Shown: in pieces, positions 1 to 7,901 of the stretch
Numbering within the stretch: the stretch's first letter is position 1
Layout of the letters: each line of letters begins with the position of its first letter
Program-made: the position numbers and the translations under genes
The notes under the pieces: model-generated
What the model saw: only the letters and a program-made list of their open reading frames with translations
The model's database searches: none
Told to the model about the DNA's origin: nothing
From: an uncultured Clostridium sp.
GTDB taxonomy: Bacteria > Bacillota > Clostridia > Lachnospirales > Lachnospiraceae
Assembly (NCBI GenBank): GCA_937885015.1
Contig: CALAAS010000014.1
Location: 28,617-92,616 of the forward strand
Length of the DNA: 64,000 bases
Reading direction: 5' to 3'

Positions 1-2324
1 ATAATGCCGTACTGCTGCGCCAGCTCTGGCCTCTCCTCCGCGTCAATGACCTGGATCTCCATCCCCTTTAGAAATTCTTTTGCCATCCTGCAGTTGGGAC
101 AGGTCCGGGTGGTAAACAGGTAAAGTCCCGGCCTCTCCACCTCCTGTTTCCCAAACACGGCATTCTGCCCGGATTGGTCTGAAACCTGCACCGACTCTCC
201 TGCCGAACTCTTCTCCGGCTCCAGGATAAACGTATGGCCATGCCGGAAACCAGAACGGCCGATGTCATACGTCTTCCTGTCTTTATATTCCTGAGTCTTG
301 CCTTCATTCCAGTTCTGCACTGGGCGATAATACCCGGTAATCCGGCTGTACACCTCCGCCTTCTTTCCGCACAGCGGGCAGGTAAAGTGTTCTCCAATCA
401 GATAGCCGTGTTCACTGCAGATAGAATAGGTGGGCGACAGTGTGTAATAGGGGAGTTTATAATTTTCCGCAATGGTCCGAACCAGGCTGGCAGCTGCCTT
501 CCAATCCGGCAGTTTCTCTCCCAAAAATGCATGGAAAACGGTTCCTGAGGTGTACAGTGTCTGAATCTCATCCTGTATATCCAGGGCATCAAACACATCC
601 TCCGTATAACCCACCGGAAGATGAGAGCTGTTGGTGTAATAAGGCGTTCCATCTGCCTCTCCGGAGGTAATGATGTCCGGATACCGTTTCTTGTCGTGTT
701 TTGCCAGACGATAAGAAGTAGATTCCGCCGGTGTGGCCTCCAGATTATAGAGTTCTCCATACATCTCCTGATAATCCGACAGGCGCTCCCGCATGTGATT
801 CAGCACATCCTTCGTAAACTGCTGAGTTCTTGGATCCGTCATGTCAGCCCGCAGCCATCTGGCATTTAAGCCGGCCTCGTTCATCCCCACCAGGCCAATG
901 GTGGAAAAATGATTCTCAAAACTGCCCAGATACCGTTTCGTATAGGGATACAAGCCATTCTCCAGAAGGCGGGTAATGACCTCCCGTTTCGTGTGCAGCG
1001 ACCGGGCCGACACATCCATCAGATGATCCAGACGGCGGTAAAAATCCGCCTCATCCAGAGCCAGGTAGGCAATCCGCGGCATATTGATGGTCACCACTCC
1101 GATGGAACCCGTACTCTCGCCGGAGCCGAAAAAGCCGCCGGTTTTCTTGCGCAGCTCCCGAAGATCCAGACGGAGGCGGCAGCACATGCTGCGCACGTCG
1201 CTGGGTTTCATATCGCTGTTGATATAATTGGAAAAATACGGCGTCCCGTACTTGGAGGTCATCTCAAAGAGAAGGCGGTTATTTTCCGTATCAGACCAGT
1301 CAAACTCCCGGGTAATGGAATAAGTGGGAATCGGATACTGGAAGCCGCGGCCGTTGGCATCTCCTTCAATCATGGTCTCAATAAAGGCCTTGTTGATCAT
1401 GTCCATCTCATGCTTGCAGTCCTTATATTTAAAATCCATCTCCCTTCCGCCTACAATGGCATTCAGTTCTGCCATGTCATCGGGAACCGTCCAGTCCAGC
1501 GTAATGTTGGAAAACGGCGCCTGGGTTCCCCAGCGGCTGGGGGTATTGACTCCGTAAATAAAGGACTCGATGCACTTTTTGACGGCATCATAGGACAGAT
1601 TGTCCGCCTTCACAAAGGGGGCCAGATACGTATCAAAGGAAGAGAATGCCTGTGCTCCGGCCCATTCATTCTGCATGATCCCGAGAAAATTGACCATCTG
1701 GTTGCAGAGAACCGACAGATGCTTGGCCGGGGATGACGTGATCTTTCCAGGAATCCCCCCCAGTCCCTCCATCAAAAGCTGCTTTAGAGACCAGCCCGCA
1801 CAGTAGCCGGTCAGCATAGACAGGTCATGGAGATGTATATCCGCATTCCGGTGGGCATCCGCCACCTCCTGGTCGTAGACCTCAGAAAGCCAGTAATTGG
1901 CCGTCACGGCACCGGAGTTGCTGAGGATCAGTCCGCCCACAGAATAGGTAACCGTGGAGTTTTCCTTCACACGCCAGTCCTCCACCTTTACGTAGCTGTT
2001 GACCACGTCCTTATAATCCAGCATGGTAGCGTTCATATTGCGGATCTTCTCCCGCTGCTTCCGATACAGGATATAGGCCTTGGCCACCTCCGTATAACCG
2101 GTCTGCTCCAGCACGTGCTCCACACTGTCCTGGATCTGCTCCACATGAATCTTTCCGCTCTCCATTTTGGGCTGGAAATCCGCCGTTACCCGCAGTGACA
2201 GAAGCTCCAGTATCTCCTGGCTGTAATCATTTTTTGTGGCTTTAAAAGCCTTTTTAATGGCATTCGTAATCTTGCCCAGATTAAATTCCGCAACCTCTCC
2301 GTCCCGTTTAATGACCTGTATCAT
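1..2324 (-). CDS. nrdD: Anaerobic ribonucleoside-triphosphate reductase with C-terminal thioredoxin-like domain (3' truncated)
   Basis: Class III glycyl-radical enzyme that reduces ribonucleoside triphosphates to dNTPs without oxygen. The frame is open from ATG 2324 (preceded by a purine-rich site ending GAGGGG) to the window edge, 774 codons. An ATP-cone-like N-terminus (MIQVIKRDGE) is followed by the catalytic domain, a zinc-type CPLC motif (C649, C652) and the glycyl-radical motif RITGYYR with the predicted radical on G664. After a linker of about 60 residues comes a glutaredoxin/thioredoxin-like segment with CPNC (C742, C745). It ends in mid-domain, so the stop and any nrdG activase lie outside the window. 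The fused redox domain may supply electrons in cis (inference). Confidence 0.95.
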   Translation of the reverse strand, partial: MIQVIKRDGEVAEFNLGKITNAIKKAFKATKNDYSQEILELLSLRVTADFQPKMESGKIHVEQIQDSVEHVLEQTGYTEVAKAYILYRKQREKIRNMNATMLDYKDVVNSYVKVEDWRVKENSTVTYSVGGLILSNSGAVTANYWLSEVYDQEVADAHRNADIHLHDLSMLTGYCAGWSLKQLLMEGLGGIPGKITSSPAKHLSVLCNQMVNFLGIMQNEWAGAQAFSSFDTYLAPFVKADNLSYDAVKKCIESFIYGVNTPSRWGTQAPFSNITLDWTVPDDMAELNAIVGGREMDFKYKDCKHEMDMINKAFIETMIEGDANGRGFQYPIPTYSITREFDWSDTENNRLLFEMTSKYGTPYFSNYINSDMKPSDVRSMCCRLRLDLRELRKKTGGFFGSGESTGSIGVVTINMPRIAYLALDEADFYRRLDHLMDVSARSLHTKREVITRLLENGLYPYTKRYLGSFENHFSTIGLVGMNEAGLNARWLRADMTDPRTQQFTKDVLNHMRERLSDYQEMYGELYNLEATPAESTSYRLAKHDKKRYPDIITSGEADGTPYYTNSSHLPVGYTEDVFDALDIQDEIQTLYTSGTVFHAFLGEKLPDWKAAASLVRTIAENYKLPYYTLSPTYSICSEHGYLIGEHFTCPLCGKKAEVYSRITGYYRPVQNWNEGKTQEYKDRKTYDIGRSGFRHGHTFILEPEKSSAGESVQVSDQSGQNAVFGKQEVERPGLYLFTTRTCPNCRMAKEFLKGMEIQVIDAEERPELAQQYGI

Positions 2325-2358
2325 AACCCCTCTTCCTTTCTTCCACATGGTATGTTCC

Positions 2359-2387
2359 ATTATACTCCCAGAGCACAAAAAACACAA
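2359..2387 (-). promoter_or_regulatory. nrdD promoter
   Basis: On the minus strand TTGTGT (2387-2382) lies exactly 17 bp from a perfect TATAAT (2364-2359), 35 bp upstream of the nrdD start. The -35 hexamer is part of the left NrdR-box-like arm. Confidence 0.75.
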
Positions 2388-2427
2388 TATCTGGAACAGA
2401 CTTTTTTGTTCATCCCAGATATTGTGT
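2382..2427 (-). promoter_or_regulatory. Paired NrdR-box-like sites; also the likely hflX terminator
   Basis: Two 13-bp arms, ACACAATATCTGG (2382-2394) and its complement CCAGATATTGTGT (2415-2427). Read as 16-mers they begin 30 bp apart, about three helical turns, as NrdR boxes usually do, and each half resembles the consensus acaCwAtATaTwGtgt. As RNA on the minus strand the arms form a hairpin followed by six U directly after the hflX stop, so the element may also end hflX transcription. Both readings are inference. Confidence 0.6.
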
Positions 2428-2445
2428 CAAATTTCTGACATTCCC

Positions 2446-3699
2446 TTATTTTCCTGCCAGATTCCCGTAAAGCTCCGCCGGAACATAGGCTGTTATGAAA
2501 ATGCCGTCCTCCCGGTATTCTTCGCTTAAAAGCTGTCCATACCGGCGGATCGCCTGAATCCGCCCAGCCTCCTGGTACGGATAAACCCTCTCCAGGTATA
2601 CCTTCCGGTTCCGCAGGATCATCTCCAGAATATCCGTAAGCTCCTGAAGTCCTGCCCCGGTCTTTGCAGAAATCTGCACCTGATAATCTGAGTGAAGATC
2701 CTTTAAAACAGACGGTTTCTCCAGCCGGTCTGTTTTGTTGAATACGGTAATGACGGTCTTATCTCCCACTTCCAGCTGGCGCAGTGTCTCATACACCACA
2801 TAAATCTGCTCCTCCATCTGCGGATTGGAGCAGTCCACCACATGAAGAAGGATATCACTGTAGCGCGCTTCCTCCAGGGTACTTCGAAATGCTTCAATCA
2901 GATGGTGGGGCAGCTTCCGGATAAAACCAACGGTATCCGTTAGAAGAATTTCCTGGCCGCTGGGCAATTTAAGTCCCCGGGTTGTGGGATCCAGCGTGGC
3001 AAACAGCTTATCCTCCGCCAGAATTCCGGCCCCCGTCAGCTTATTAAGAAGGGTAGACTTTCCCGCATTCGTATACCCTACAATGGCTGCTGTCAGAGTG
3101 AAATTGTTTTCCCTCTGTTTTCTTACTACCTCCCGATGGCGCTTTACATCAGAAAGATCCGCCTTCAGCTGGCCGATCCGGTCGTGAATCCGCCGACGAT
3201 CTACCTCCAGCTTCGTCTCGCCGGGTCCTCGGGTGCCGATTCCTCCGCCGAGGCGGGAAAGAGAGCTTCGAAGTCCCACCAGGCGGGCGGCCCGATACTT
3301 TAACTGGGCCAGCTCCACCTGAATTTTTCCTTCACTGGTAGTGGCGTGGGAAGCAAAAATATCGAGGATCACAATGGTCCGATCCATTACCTTGGTGTCC
3401 AGCGCCTCTTCCAGATTGCGAAGCTGCGCCGGGGAAAGTTCATCATCGCAGACGATTCCAGTGGCATCCAGCTCCCAGATCCGCTCTTTTAGCTCATCTA
3501 TTTTTCCTTTTCCCAGATACGTTCCCGGATGAATTCTCTCCCGGTTCTGGATCAGGCGGCCCACGGATATAGCTCCCGCTGTTTCCACCAGTTCCGCCAG
3601 CTCATCCAGAGATTCCTCCGCGTCATCCCCGTCTGACGTGCTGACCGCCACCAGGATCACCCGTTCTTCCAGTTCCTTCATATCAATCAAATCTGCCAT
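2446..3699 (-). CDS. hflX: GTPase HflX
   Basis: Ribosome-associated GTPase of the HflX/Obg superfamily, 417 aa; known members rescue or split stalled ribosomes. An N-terminal HflX domain (about 1-190, with the typical HPGTYLGKGK segment) precedes a GTPase domain with G1 GYTNAGKST near residue 210, G3 DTVGF and G4 NKTD. The ATG directly abuts the stop of the TPR lipoprotein gene, with GGAGGGG inside that gene's end, so the two are translationally linked. Probably the last gene of a dut-lipoprotein-hflX unit. Confidence 0.95.
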   Translation of the reverse strand: MADLIDMKELEERVILVAVSTSDGDDAEESLDELAELVETAGAISVGRLIQNRERIHPGTYLGKGKIDELKERIWELDATGIVCDDELSPAQLRNLEEALDTKVMDRTIVILDIFASHATTSEGKIQVELAQLKYRAARLVGLRSSLSRLGGGIGTRGPGETKLEVDRRRIHDRIGQLKADLSDVKRHREVVRKQRENNFTLTAAIVGYTNAGKSTLLNKLTGAGILAEDKLFATLDPTTRGLKLPSGQEILLTDTVGFIRKLPHHLIEAFRSTLEEARYSDILLHVVDCSNPQMEEQIYVVYETLRQLEVGDKTVITVFNKTDRLEKPSVLKDLHSDYQVQISAKTGAGLQELTDILEMILRNRKVYLERVYPYQEAGRIQAIRRYGQLLSEEYREDGIFITAYVPAELYGNLAGK

Positions 3700-4506
3700 T
3701 TACCCCTCCGTACGGCTTTCCAAAAATGCAATTTCTTTTTCCAGTTCCGGCGTCATCCCGTTCTGAGCGGCACACTCCCGGAACACCGCCAGCGCTTCCG
3801 GAAAATTTCCCTGCTTTTCATAAAGGGCCCCTATATTCTGCCGGATTTTCCCGGCCGTCTCCTGATCTGCCAGGGAAATACCGTTTTCAAAATACGTCAG
3901 CGCTTCCTCGTAATTGCCCGCCTCTGTCAGGCTCAGTCCCATCTGGTTGTAAATTTCCGGACCGGAACTCCCGCGCTCAATGGCCTGTCGGCAGAACTCC
4001 ACCGCCAGTTCCCCGTCCCCCGCTTTTCTGGCTGCCGCTGTAAGAGCAGTAAGCGCCAGCTGCACACCGGCCGGTTCCTGGCTCTCTCCCGATTTTTTCT
4101 GATCCTCTTCTCTCTGCTCGCCTGCCAGAAAAGCTGTTTTAGCAGCCTCGAGATCTCCGCCCATGGCGATGGAGGCAGCCATATAATACAGATATTCCGG
4201 CTGTTTTTCCTCCACCTCAGCCAGAATCCCATAGGTATGAGCGGCGGCAGAATAATCCCCCAGCCGGTACTCAGCCTCCCCCCGGTACTGCAAAATATCC
4301 AGTTCAAATTCATTCACAATACCGTCTGCCTCCTCAAGCGAGGTCTCAAAGGCACGAATCGCCTCTTCATAATTTCCGGCCTCCATGGCTTCAATTCCTT
4401 TCAGCCTGGCCTCCTTTGCCGCCTTCTTTTCGCCGCATCCGGCCATCAGGCAGGCTGGTATTGCCAGAAGAAACATAGCGTATTTCCAACTGTTCCATTT
4501 TTTCAT
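3700..4506 (-). CDS. TPR-repeat lipoprotein
   Basis: Predicted 268-aa lipoprotein. From ATG 4506 it has a basic n-region, a hydrophobic core and lipobox MAGC with the lipidated cysteine at C24. Tandem tetratricopeptide-type helices follow (GNYEEAIRAFETSLEEA, LGDYSAAAHTYGILAEVEE, GNYEEALTYFENGISLA, GNFPEALAVFRECAAQ). The frame stays open upstream to 4791, but that part overlaps dut, lacks a signal peptide and is rejected as the start; GGATAGGA precedes the chosen ATG. TPR proteins of this kind usually mediate protein contacts on the outer face of the membrane. No specific function recognised. It sits 58 bp after dut and abuts hflX. Confidence 0.85.
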   Translation of the reverse strand: MKKWNSWKYAMFLLAIPACLMAGCGEKKAAKEARLKGIEAMEAGNYEEAIRAFETSLEEADGIVNEFELDILQYRGEAEYRLGDYSAAAHTYGILAEVEEKQPEYLYYMAASIAMGGDLEAAKTAFLAGEQREEDQKKSGESQEPAGVQLALTALTAAARKAGDGELAVEFCRQAIERGSSGPEIYNQMGLSLTEAGNYEEALTYFENGISLADQETAGKIRQNIGALYEKQGNFPEALAVFRECAAQNGMTPELEKEIAFLESRTEG

Positions 4507-4564
4507 TTCCAATCCTATCCCCTGTTTGACTTCTGCACTTCCGGATCCTGCATTCCGGATTTTA

Positions 4565-4996
4565 TCAGCTTCGCCCTGTACTTCCGTAGCCGCCCCGGTT
4601 CTCATGGCCCAGACTCTCAGCTGCCTCAAACTCCACCGCCGGCTGGTGCTCCATGATGCGGAACTGACAAATCCGGTCATTGACATGAATGACCGTATCC
4701 CGAAGCGCATAGGCTGGGAAAAACCACTGGTCCTGGTCGCCGCAGTAGGTCTCATCAATAATTCCCATATGATTTGTCTGAATAATTCCAAAATTTTTAA
4801 AAGTACTGCTTCTTGGAACGATATGCGCCTCGTATCCGGCTGGAAGTTCCATGGCCACTCCCAGGGGAATCAGGCCGTATTCGCCCTGTTTCAAATGCAC
4901 CTCTTTTGCAGCCCGCAGATCAATCCAGTCCGACTTTCCGGCAATGTAGGTCAGCGGCTCAATCTGGTCTGTAAAATATTTGATTTTTATCTTCAT
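4565..4996 (-). CDS. dut: dUTP diphosphatase (dUTPase)
   Basis: Trimeric-type dUTPase of 143 aa, hydrolysing dUTP to dUMP and pyrophosphate to keep uracil out of DNA and feed dTMP synthesis. Visible motifs: the PRSST segment, the metal/uracil-binding region GIIDETYCGD, and the glycine-rich motif 5 RGGYGSTGRS closing the active site. Start ATG 4996 has AAGGAGAGTTAC upstream. It heads an apparent unit with the TPR lipoprotein and hflX; its place near nrdD fits nucleotide metabolism. Confidence 0.92.
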   Translation of the reverse strand: MKIKIKYFTDQIEPLTYIAGKSDWIDLRAAKEVHLKQGEYGLIPLGVAMELPAGYEAHIVPRSSTFKNFGIIQTNHMGIIDETYCGDQDQWFFPAYALRDTVIHVNDRICQFRIMEHQPAVEFEAAESLGHENRGGYGSTGRS

Positions 4997-5079
4997 GTAA
5001 CTCTCCTTTTCCTATATCTCGCGAACACCTTACATGTTTTGTCAGAAGCCAAACGTAATCCTCCAAAACACCCACAATC

Positions 5080-5108
5080 AGTATATTCCAAAAATTGATT
5101 TCTAACAA
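5080..5108 (-). promoter_or_regulatory. Candidate dut promoter
   Basis: Minus strand TTGTTA (5108-5103), 17-bp spacer, TATACT (5085-5080), 84 bp upstream of the dut ATG. Confidence 0.55.
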
Positions 5109-5178
5109 GGTAAATCTTTAGCAGTTTTCCCGGCGTGCGTATATGGTTCTGCTGAACAAGAAAGAAACTCGCTCGCGA

Positions 5179-5249
5179 GTTTCTCCGCCTGCGGCGGGCC
5201 GCTTCTGCGACAAAATTCCTTTTCGCCGCATGGCGATCCTCGCAGAGCG
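5179..5249 (-). repeat. 71-bp hairpin-rich dispersed repeat, copy A
   Basis: Matches 19214-19284 at 65 of 71 positions. It consists of short GC hairpins (CCGCC/GGCGG, a TCGC/GCGA-type stem, CGCC/GGCG) and begins just after the terminator of the amidohydrolase/antiporter operon. It is immediately followed on the dut side by the palindrome GAAACTCGCTCGCGAGTTTC. ORFs of 60-62 codons through it are repeat translations, not genes. Together with the dut promoter it accounts for the gene-free stretch 4997-5335. Confidence 0.8.
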
Positions 5250-5252
5250 AAT

Positions 5253-5292
5253 AAAAAAAGATGAACGCCCAAAATGACGCTCATCCTTTTTA
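5253..5292 (-). terminator. Terminator of the amidohydrolase/antiporter operon
   Basis: Stem GATGAGCG/CGTTCATC (one mismatch) followed on the minus strand by seven T; A and T tracts on both sides also allow termination of plus-strand transcripts. Confidence 0.75.
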
Positions 5293-5335
5293 ATTTCCGT
5301 ATTCATCTATATTGGTAAAAGAAGCAAACCGTGTA

Positions 5336-6751
5336 TCAATAAACATATACCGACAACGCAATGAAAAACACCTGCAAACCAGTCATAATTAAAAACAGCG
5401 GCGTAATAAACTTATACCACCGTTCAAGCGGAATCCCCATCAGGCCGCATTCCAGTGAACAGTTTGTCGGCCAAAACATATCGGAGAATCCATCGCCAAA
5501 GCAGTAAGCCAGCACCGCCGTATGGCGGCTGAGACCCACAATATCCGCCACAGGAGCCATGATCGGCATGGTAATGGTGGCCTGGCTGGAGGAGCCGTTA
5601 ATGAAAATATTGATGATACTCTGTAAAAACAGCATCCCCACGGCAGAAAGCACTGGATTTCCAATGCTCAGGAGGGAAGAAAGGTAATAAACGATCGTGT
5701 CCGATATAAGTGCTTCTTTCATAACGATCAGAATACCTCGGGTAAACCCGATTACCAGAATAGAGGATACCACGCTCTTCGTGGACTCGATAAATGTGAG
5801 GCAGATCTCATTAAGGCCGCTTCCGCCCACCAGGCCTGCCACCACCATCATTGCCAGAAAAAGCGAAGATATCTCGTCAATATACCATCCCAGGTTCGTA
5901 GTTCCGTAGAGAAGCACGCCTACTGTTCCAAAAAACAAGGCCGTACATAGCTTACGCCGGAGCGTGAAGGCCGTTTCTTTTCCCTGCTGTTCTTCTGGCT
6001 GTGCCACTTCATCACAGCCATACAATACAGAAAATTCCGGGTGCTGTTTTACCCTCCTGGCATAGCGCATCACATACCAGATGGACACCGCCTCAAACAC
6101 CACAAAAATAACAGCGCGATAGGCAACGCCGGAGTTAATGGGCACATCGGCAATGGTCTGAGCAATGCCTACTGAGAACGGGTTCGTCATCGCGGCGGCA
6201 AACCCAGTGGCCACGCCGATATACACAACGGCGCCGCCCACAAGGCTGTCGTATCCAAGCACCTGCATGATGCCTGCGAACACCGGCACCAGGCCATAGG
6301 TTTCTTCAAAAATGCCAAGCGTAGAACCCAGAAGGCCAAACAGGATCATTCCCACCGGGATCAGAAGCTCAGTGCGGCTTCCCATCCGCTTCAGAAGAGC
6401 AGACACAGCGGCGTCCAGGGTTCCATTGGCTTTGAGCATATAGACGAAGCCGTAAGCAAAAACGATGAGAAACAGAATGTCTGCAGCACTTACATAGCCG
6501 CGGGACACTGAGAGAAAAATGTCAAAAAATCCAGGGCGGTTCCCTTCCACAAAATGGAAACTGTCAGGCAGTACTATGGTCTTTCCGCTGACAGGGTCGA
6601 CTATGCGCTCATACTGTCCTCCGGGAATGACATACGTCATTCCCACAACGGCCAGTAAAATGATCGTGAGGATCACATAAGTATGGGGCAATTTCCACCC
6701 GATAAACGACTTTTTACACGTTTCAGCCAGGTTTCTCTGTTTTTTTATCAT
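5336..6751 (-). CDS. YfcC-family (DcuC/ArcD-like) membrane antiporter, copy 1
   Basis: Polytopic transporter of 471 aa in the YfcC/C4-dicarboxylate anaerobic carrier group, whose members are thought to exchange amino acids or carboxylates. About a dozen hydrophobic segments. Hallmarks shared with the 7902-9302 paralogue: KLPHTYVIL near the N-terminus, an extracytoplasmic GGQYERIVDPVSGK loop, MTNPFSVGIAQ, ESTKSVVSS, FINGSSSQATITMP and a C-terminal DMFWPTN segment. The ATG overlaps the amidohydrolase stop as ATGA, so the genes are translationally coupled. Substrate unknown; an amidohydrolase substrate or product is likely from context. Confidence 0.88.
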   Translation of the reverse strand: MIKKQRNLAETCKKSFIGWKLPHTYVILTIILLAVVGMTYVIPGGQYERIVDPVSGKTIVLPDSFHFVEGNRPGFFDIFLSVSRGYVSAADILFLIVFAYGFVYMLKANGTLDAAVSALLKRMGSRTELLIPVGMILFGLLGSTLGIFEETYGLVPVFAGIMQVLGYDSLVGGAVVYIGVATGFAAAMTNPFSVGIAQTIADVPINSGVAYRAVIFVVFEAVSIWYVMRYARRVKQHPEFSVLYGCDEVAQPEEQQGKETAFTLRRKLCTALFFGTVGVLLYGTTNLGWYIDEISSLFLAMMVVAGLVGGSGLNEICLTFIESTKSVVSSILVIGFTRGILIVMKEALISDTIVYYLSSLLSIGNPVLSAVGMLFLQSIINIFINGSSSQATITMPIMAPVADIVGLSRHTAVLAYCFGDGFSDMFWPTNCSLECGLMGIPLERWYKFITPLFLIMTGLQVFFIALSVYVY

Positions 6752-7878
6752 TTCCGTTTCCCTTCAATAAAAACGTATTCTGCCTGAGCATGGATATCAA
6801 ACGGATGGTGACTCCAGATAACAATGTCTGCGTCCTTTCCGCTGGCAAGAACTCCCTTGCGGTCGTCAATGCCCAGGATCTCTGCCGGATACGATGTCAC
6901 AGCGCGCAAAGCTTCCGCATCATCCATGCCAAAACGCACAGCCATAGCGGCATAGATAGGCAGATAATAAAGAGGTGTCACATCATGATCCGCTGTGATG
7001 CAAACTTTCACTCCCGCTCTGTTTAAAACACCTGCCGTCTCAAAAGTTTTGTTCCAGACCTCCTGCTTGCTGCAGGGATTGATGCTGGGGCCGATGATAG
7101 CGGGAAAACCGCTGGCAGCCACATAATCGGCTACGGCAATTCCATCGGTGCAGTGAACCAGAACCAGTCTGATATCATACTCCTTCGCAATGCGGATAGC
7201 CGTACAGATATCATCGGAGCGGTGCACATGAAGGTGCAGAGGCATTTCTTTGCGCAGCACCATGGCCATATTCTCCATACCAGGATCGCGCCGGAAATGA
7301 GCGCCGCTCTTTTCAGCCTCTTCTTTTTCATAGAGATATTCCCTGGTATCTTCCAGGCACTTCCGCAGCTGATAAGCTGTTCCCATACGGGAAGCAAACC
7401 CGTGCTTGGCAGCTTTTGGATTTTCCCCGAGGCTCCCTTTCATAGCCGCTTTGCGGGTAACGATCATCTCATCGGCAATGGTGCCCGTCAGCCTGATAAC
7501 GGAAGAAATGCCTCCGATCACACCGTCACTGCCGGGGCATACACAGGCACAGGTAACACCTGCTTTGACCGAACGCTCCACCGCTCTGTCAAAGGGGTAC
7601 AGGCCGTCCAGCACTTCCAGCTCAGGGGTAATGGCACCAGAGTAATCACAGCAATCGTCTCCCACTTCCCCCATTCCTTCTTCGCTGATACAGATATGGC
7701 TGTGGGCATCGATCAGGCCAGGGGTAATATATTTTCCCTCCGCATCTATCACTTCTTCTCCCTCTCTGGGGGAAAGTTCCGGATTTACCTCGGTTATTTT
7801 CGAATCCTCGATGCGAATGTCCAGCTTTTCAAAATCATTCGCAAGCGTGGTAAATAAAAAACCATTTTTGATAATCAT
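6748..7878 (-). CDS. Metal-dependent amidohydrolase (imidazolonepropionase/dihydroorotase-like superfamily)
   Basis: 376-aa amidohydrolase, probably cleaving an amide or cyclic amide/ureido bond. Metal-site motifs: DAHSH after the N-terminal beta sandwich, HLHVH, VHCTDG and the late ITADHD aspartate; MKGSLGENPK is typical of COG1228-type enzymes. The frame opens upstream at a TTG (7905), but AGGAGG lies 9 nt before ATG 7878, which is taken as start. It overlaps the downstream antiporter by 4 bp and follows a second antiporter by 23 bp, so enzyme and transporters probably form one uptake-and-degradation pathway. Substrate not recognised. Confidence 0.9.
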   Translation of the reverse strand: MIIKNGFLFTTLANDFEKLDIRIEDSKITEVNPELSPREGEEVIDAEGKYITPGLIDAHSHICISEEGMGEVGDDCCDYSGAITPELEVLDGLYPFDRAVERSVKAGVTCACVCPGSDGVIGGISSVIRLTGTIADEMIVTRKAAMKGSLGENPKAAKHGFASRMGTAYQLRKCLEDTREYLYEKEEAEKSGAHFRRDPGMENMAMVLRKEMPLHLHVHRSDDICTAIRIAKEYDIRLVLVHCTDGIAVADYVAASGFPAIIGPSINPCSKQEVWNKTFETAGVLNRAGVKVCITADHDVTPLYYLPIYAAMAVRFGMDDAEALRAVTSYPAEILGIDDRKGVLASGKDADIVIWSHHPFDIHAQAEYVFIEGKRK

Positions 7879-7901
7879 ACTGTTAATACCTCCTGCATCT
7901 A

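Noticed and set aside
909..1736. 275-codon plus-strand frame
   Set aside because: Antisense to nrdD, whose frame is open and full of family motifs.
4507..4791. Upstream extension of the TPR lipoprotein
   Set aside because: Overlaps dut in another frame and would bury the signal peptide; ATG 4506 has a binding site and a lipobox.
5102..5306. Two 60-62 codon minus-strand frames
   Set aside because: They translate the GC-rich repeat and its palindrome; the same peptide appears from the copy near pheS.
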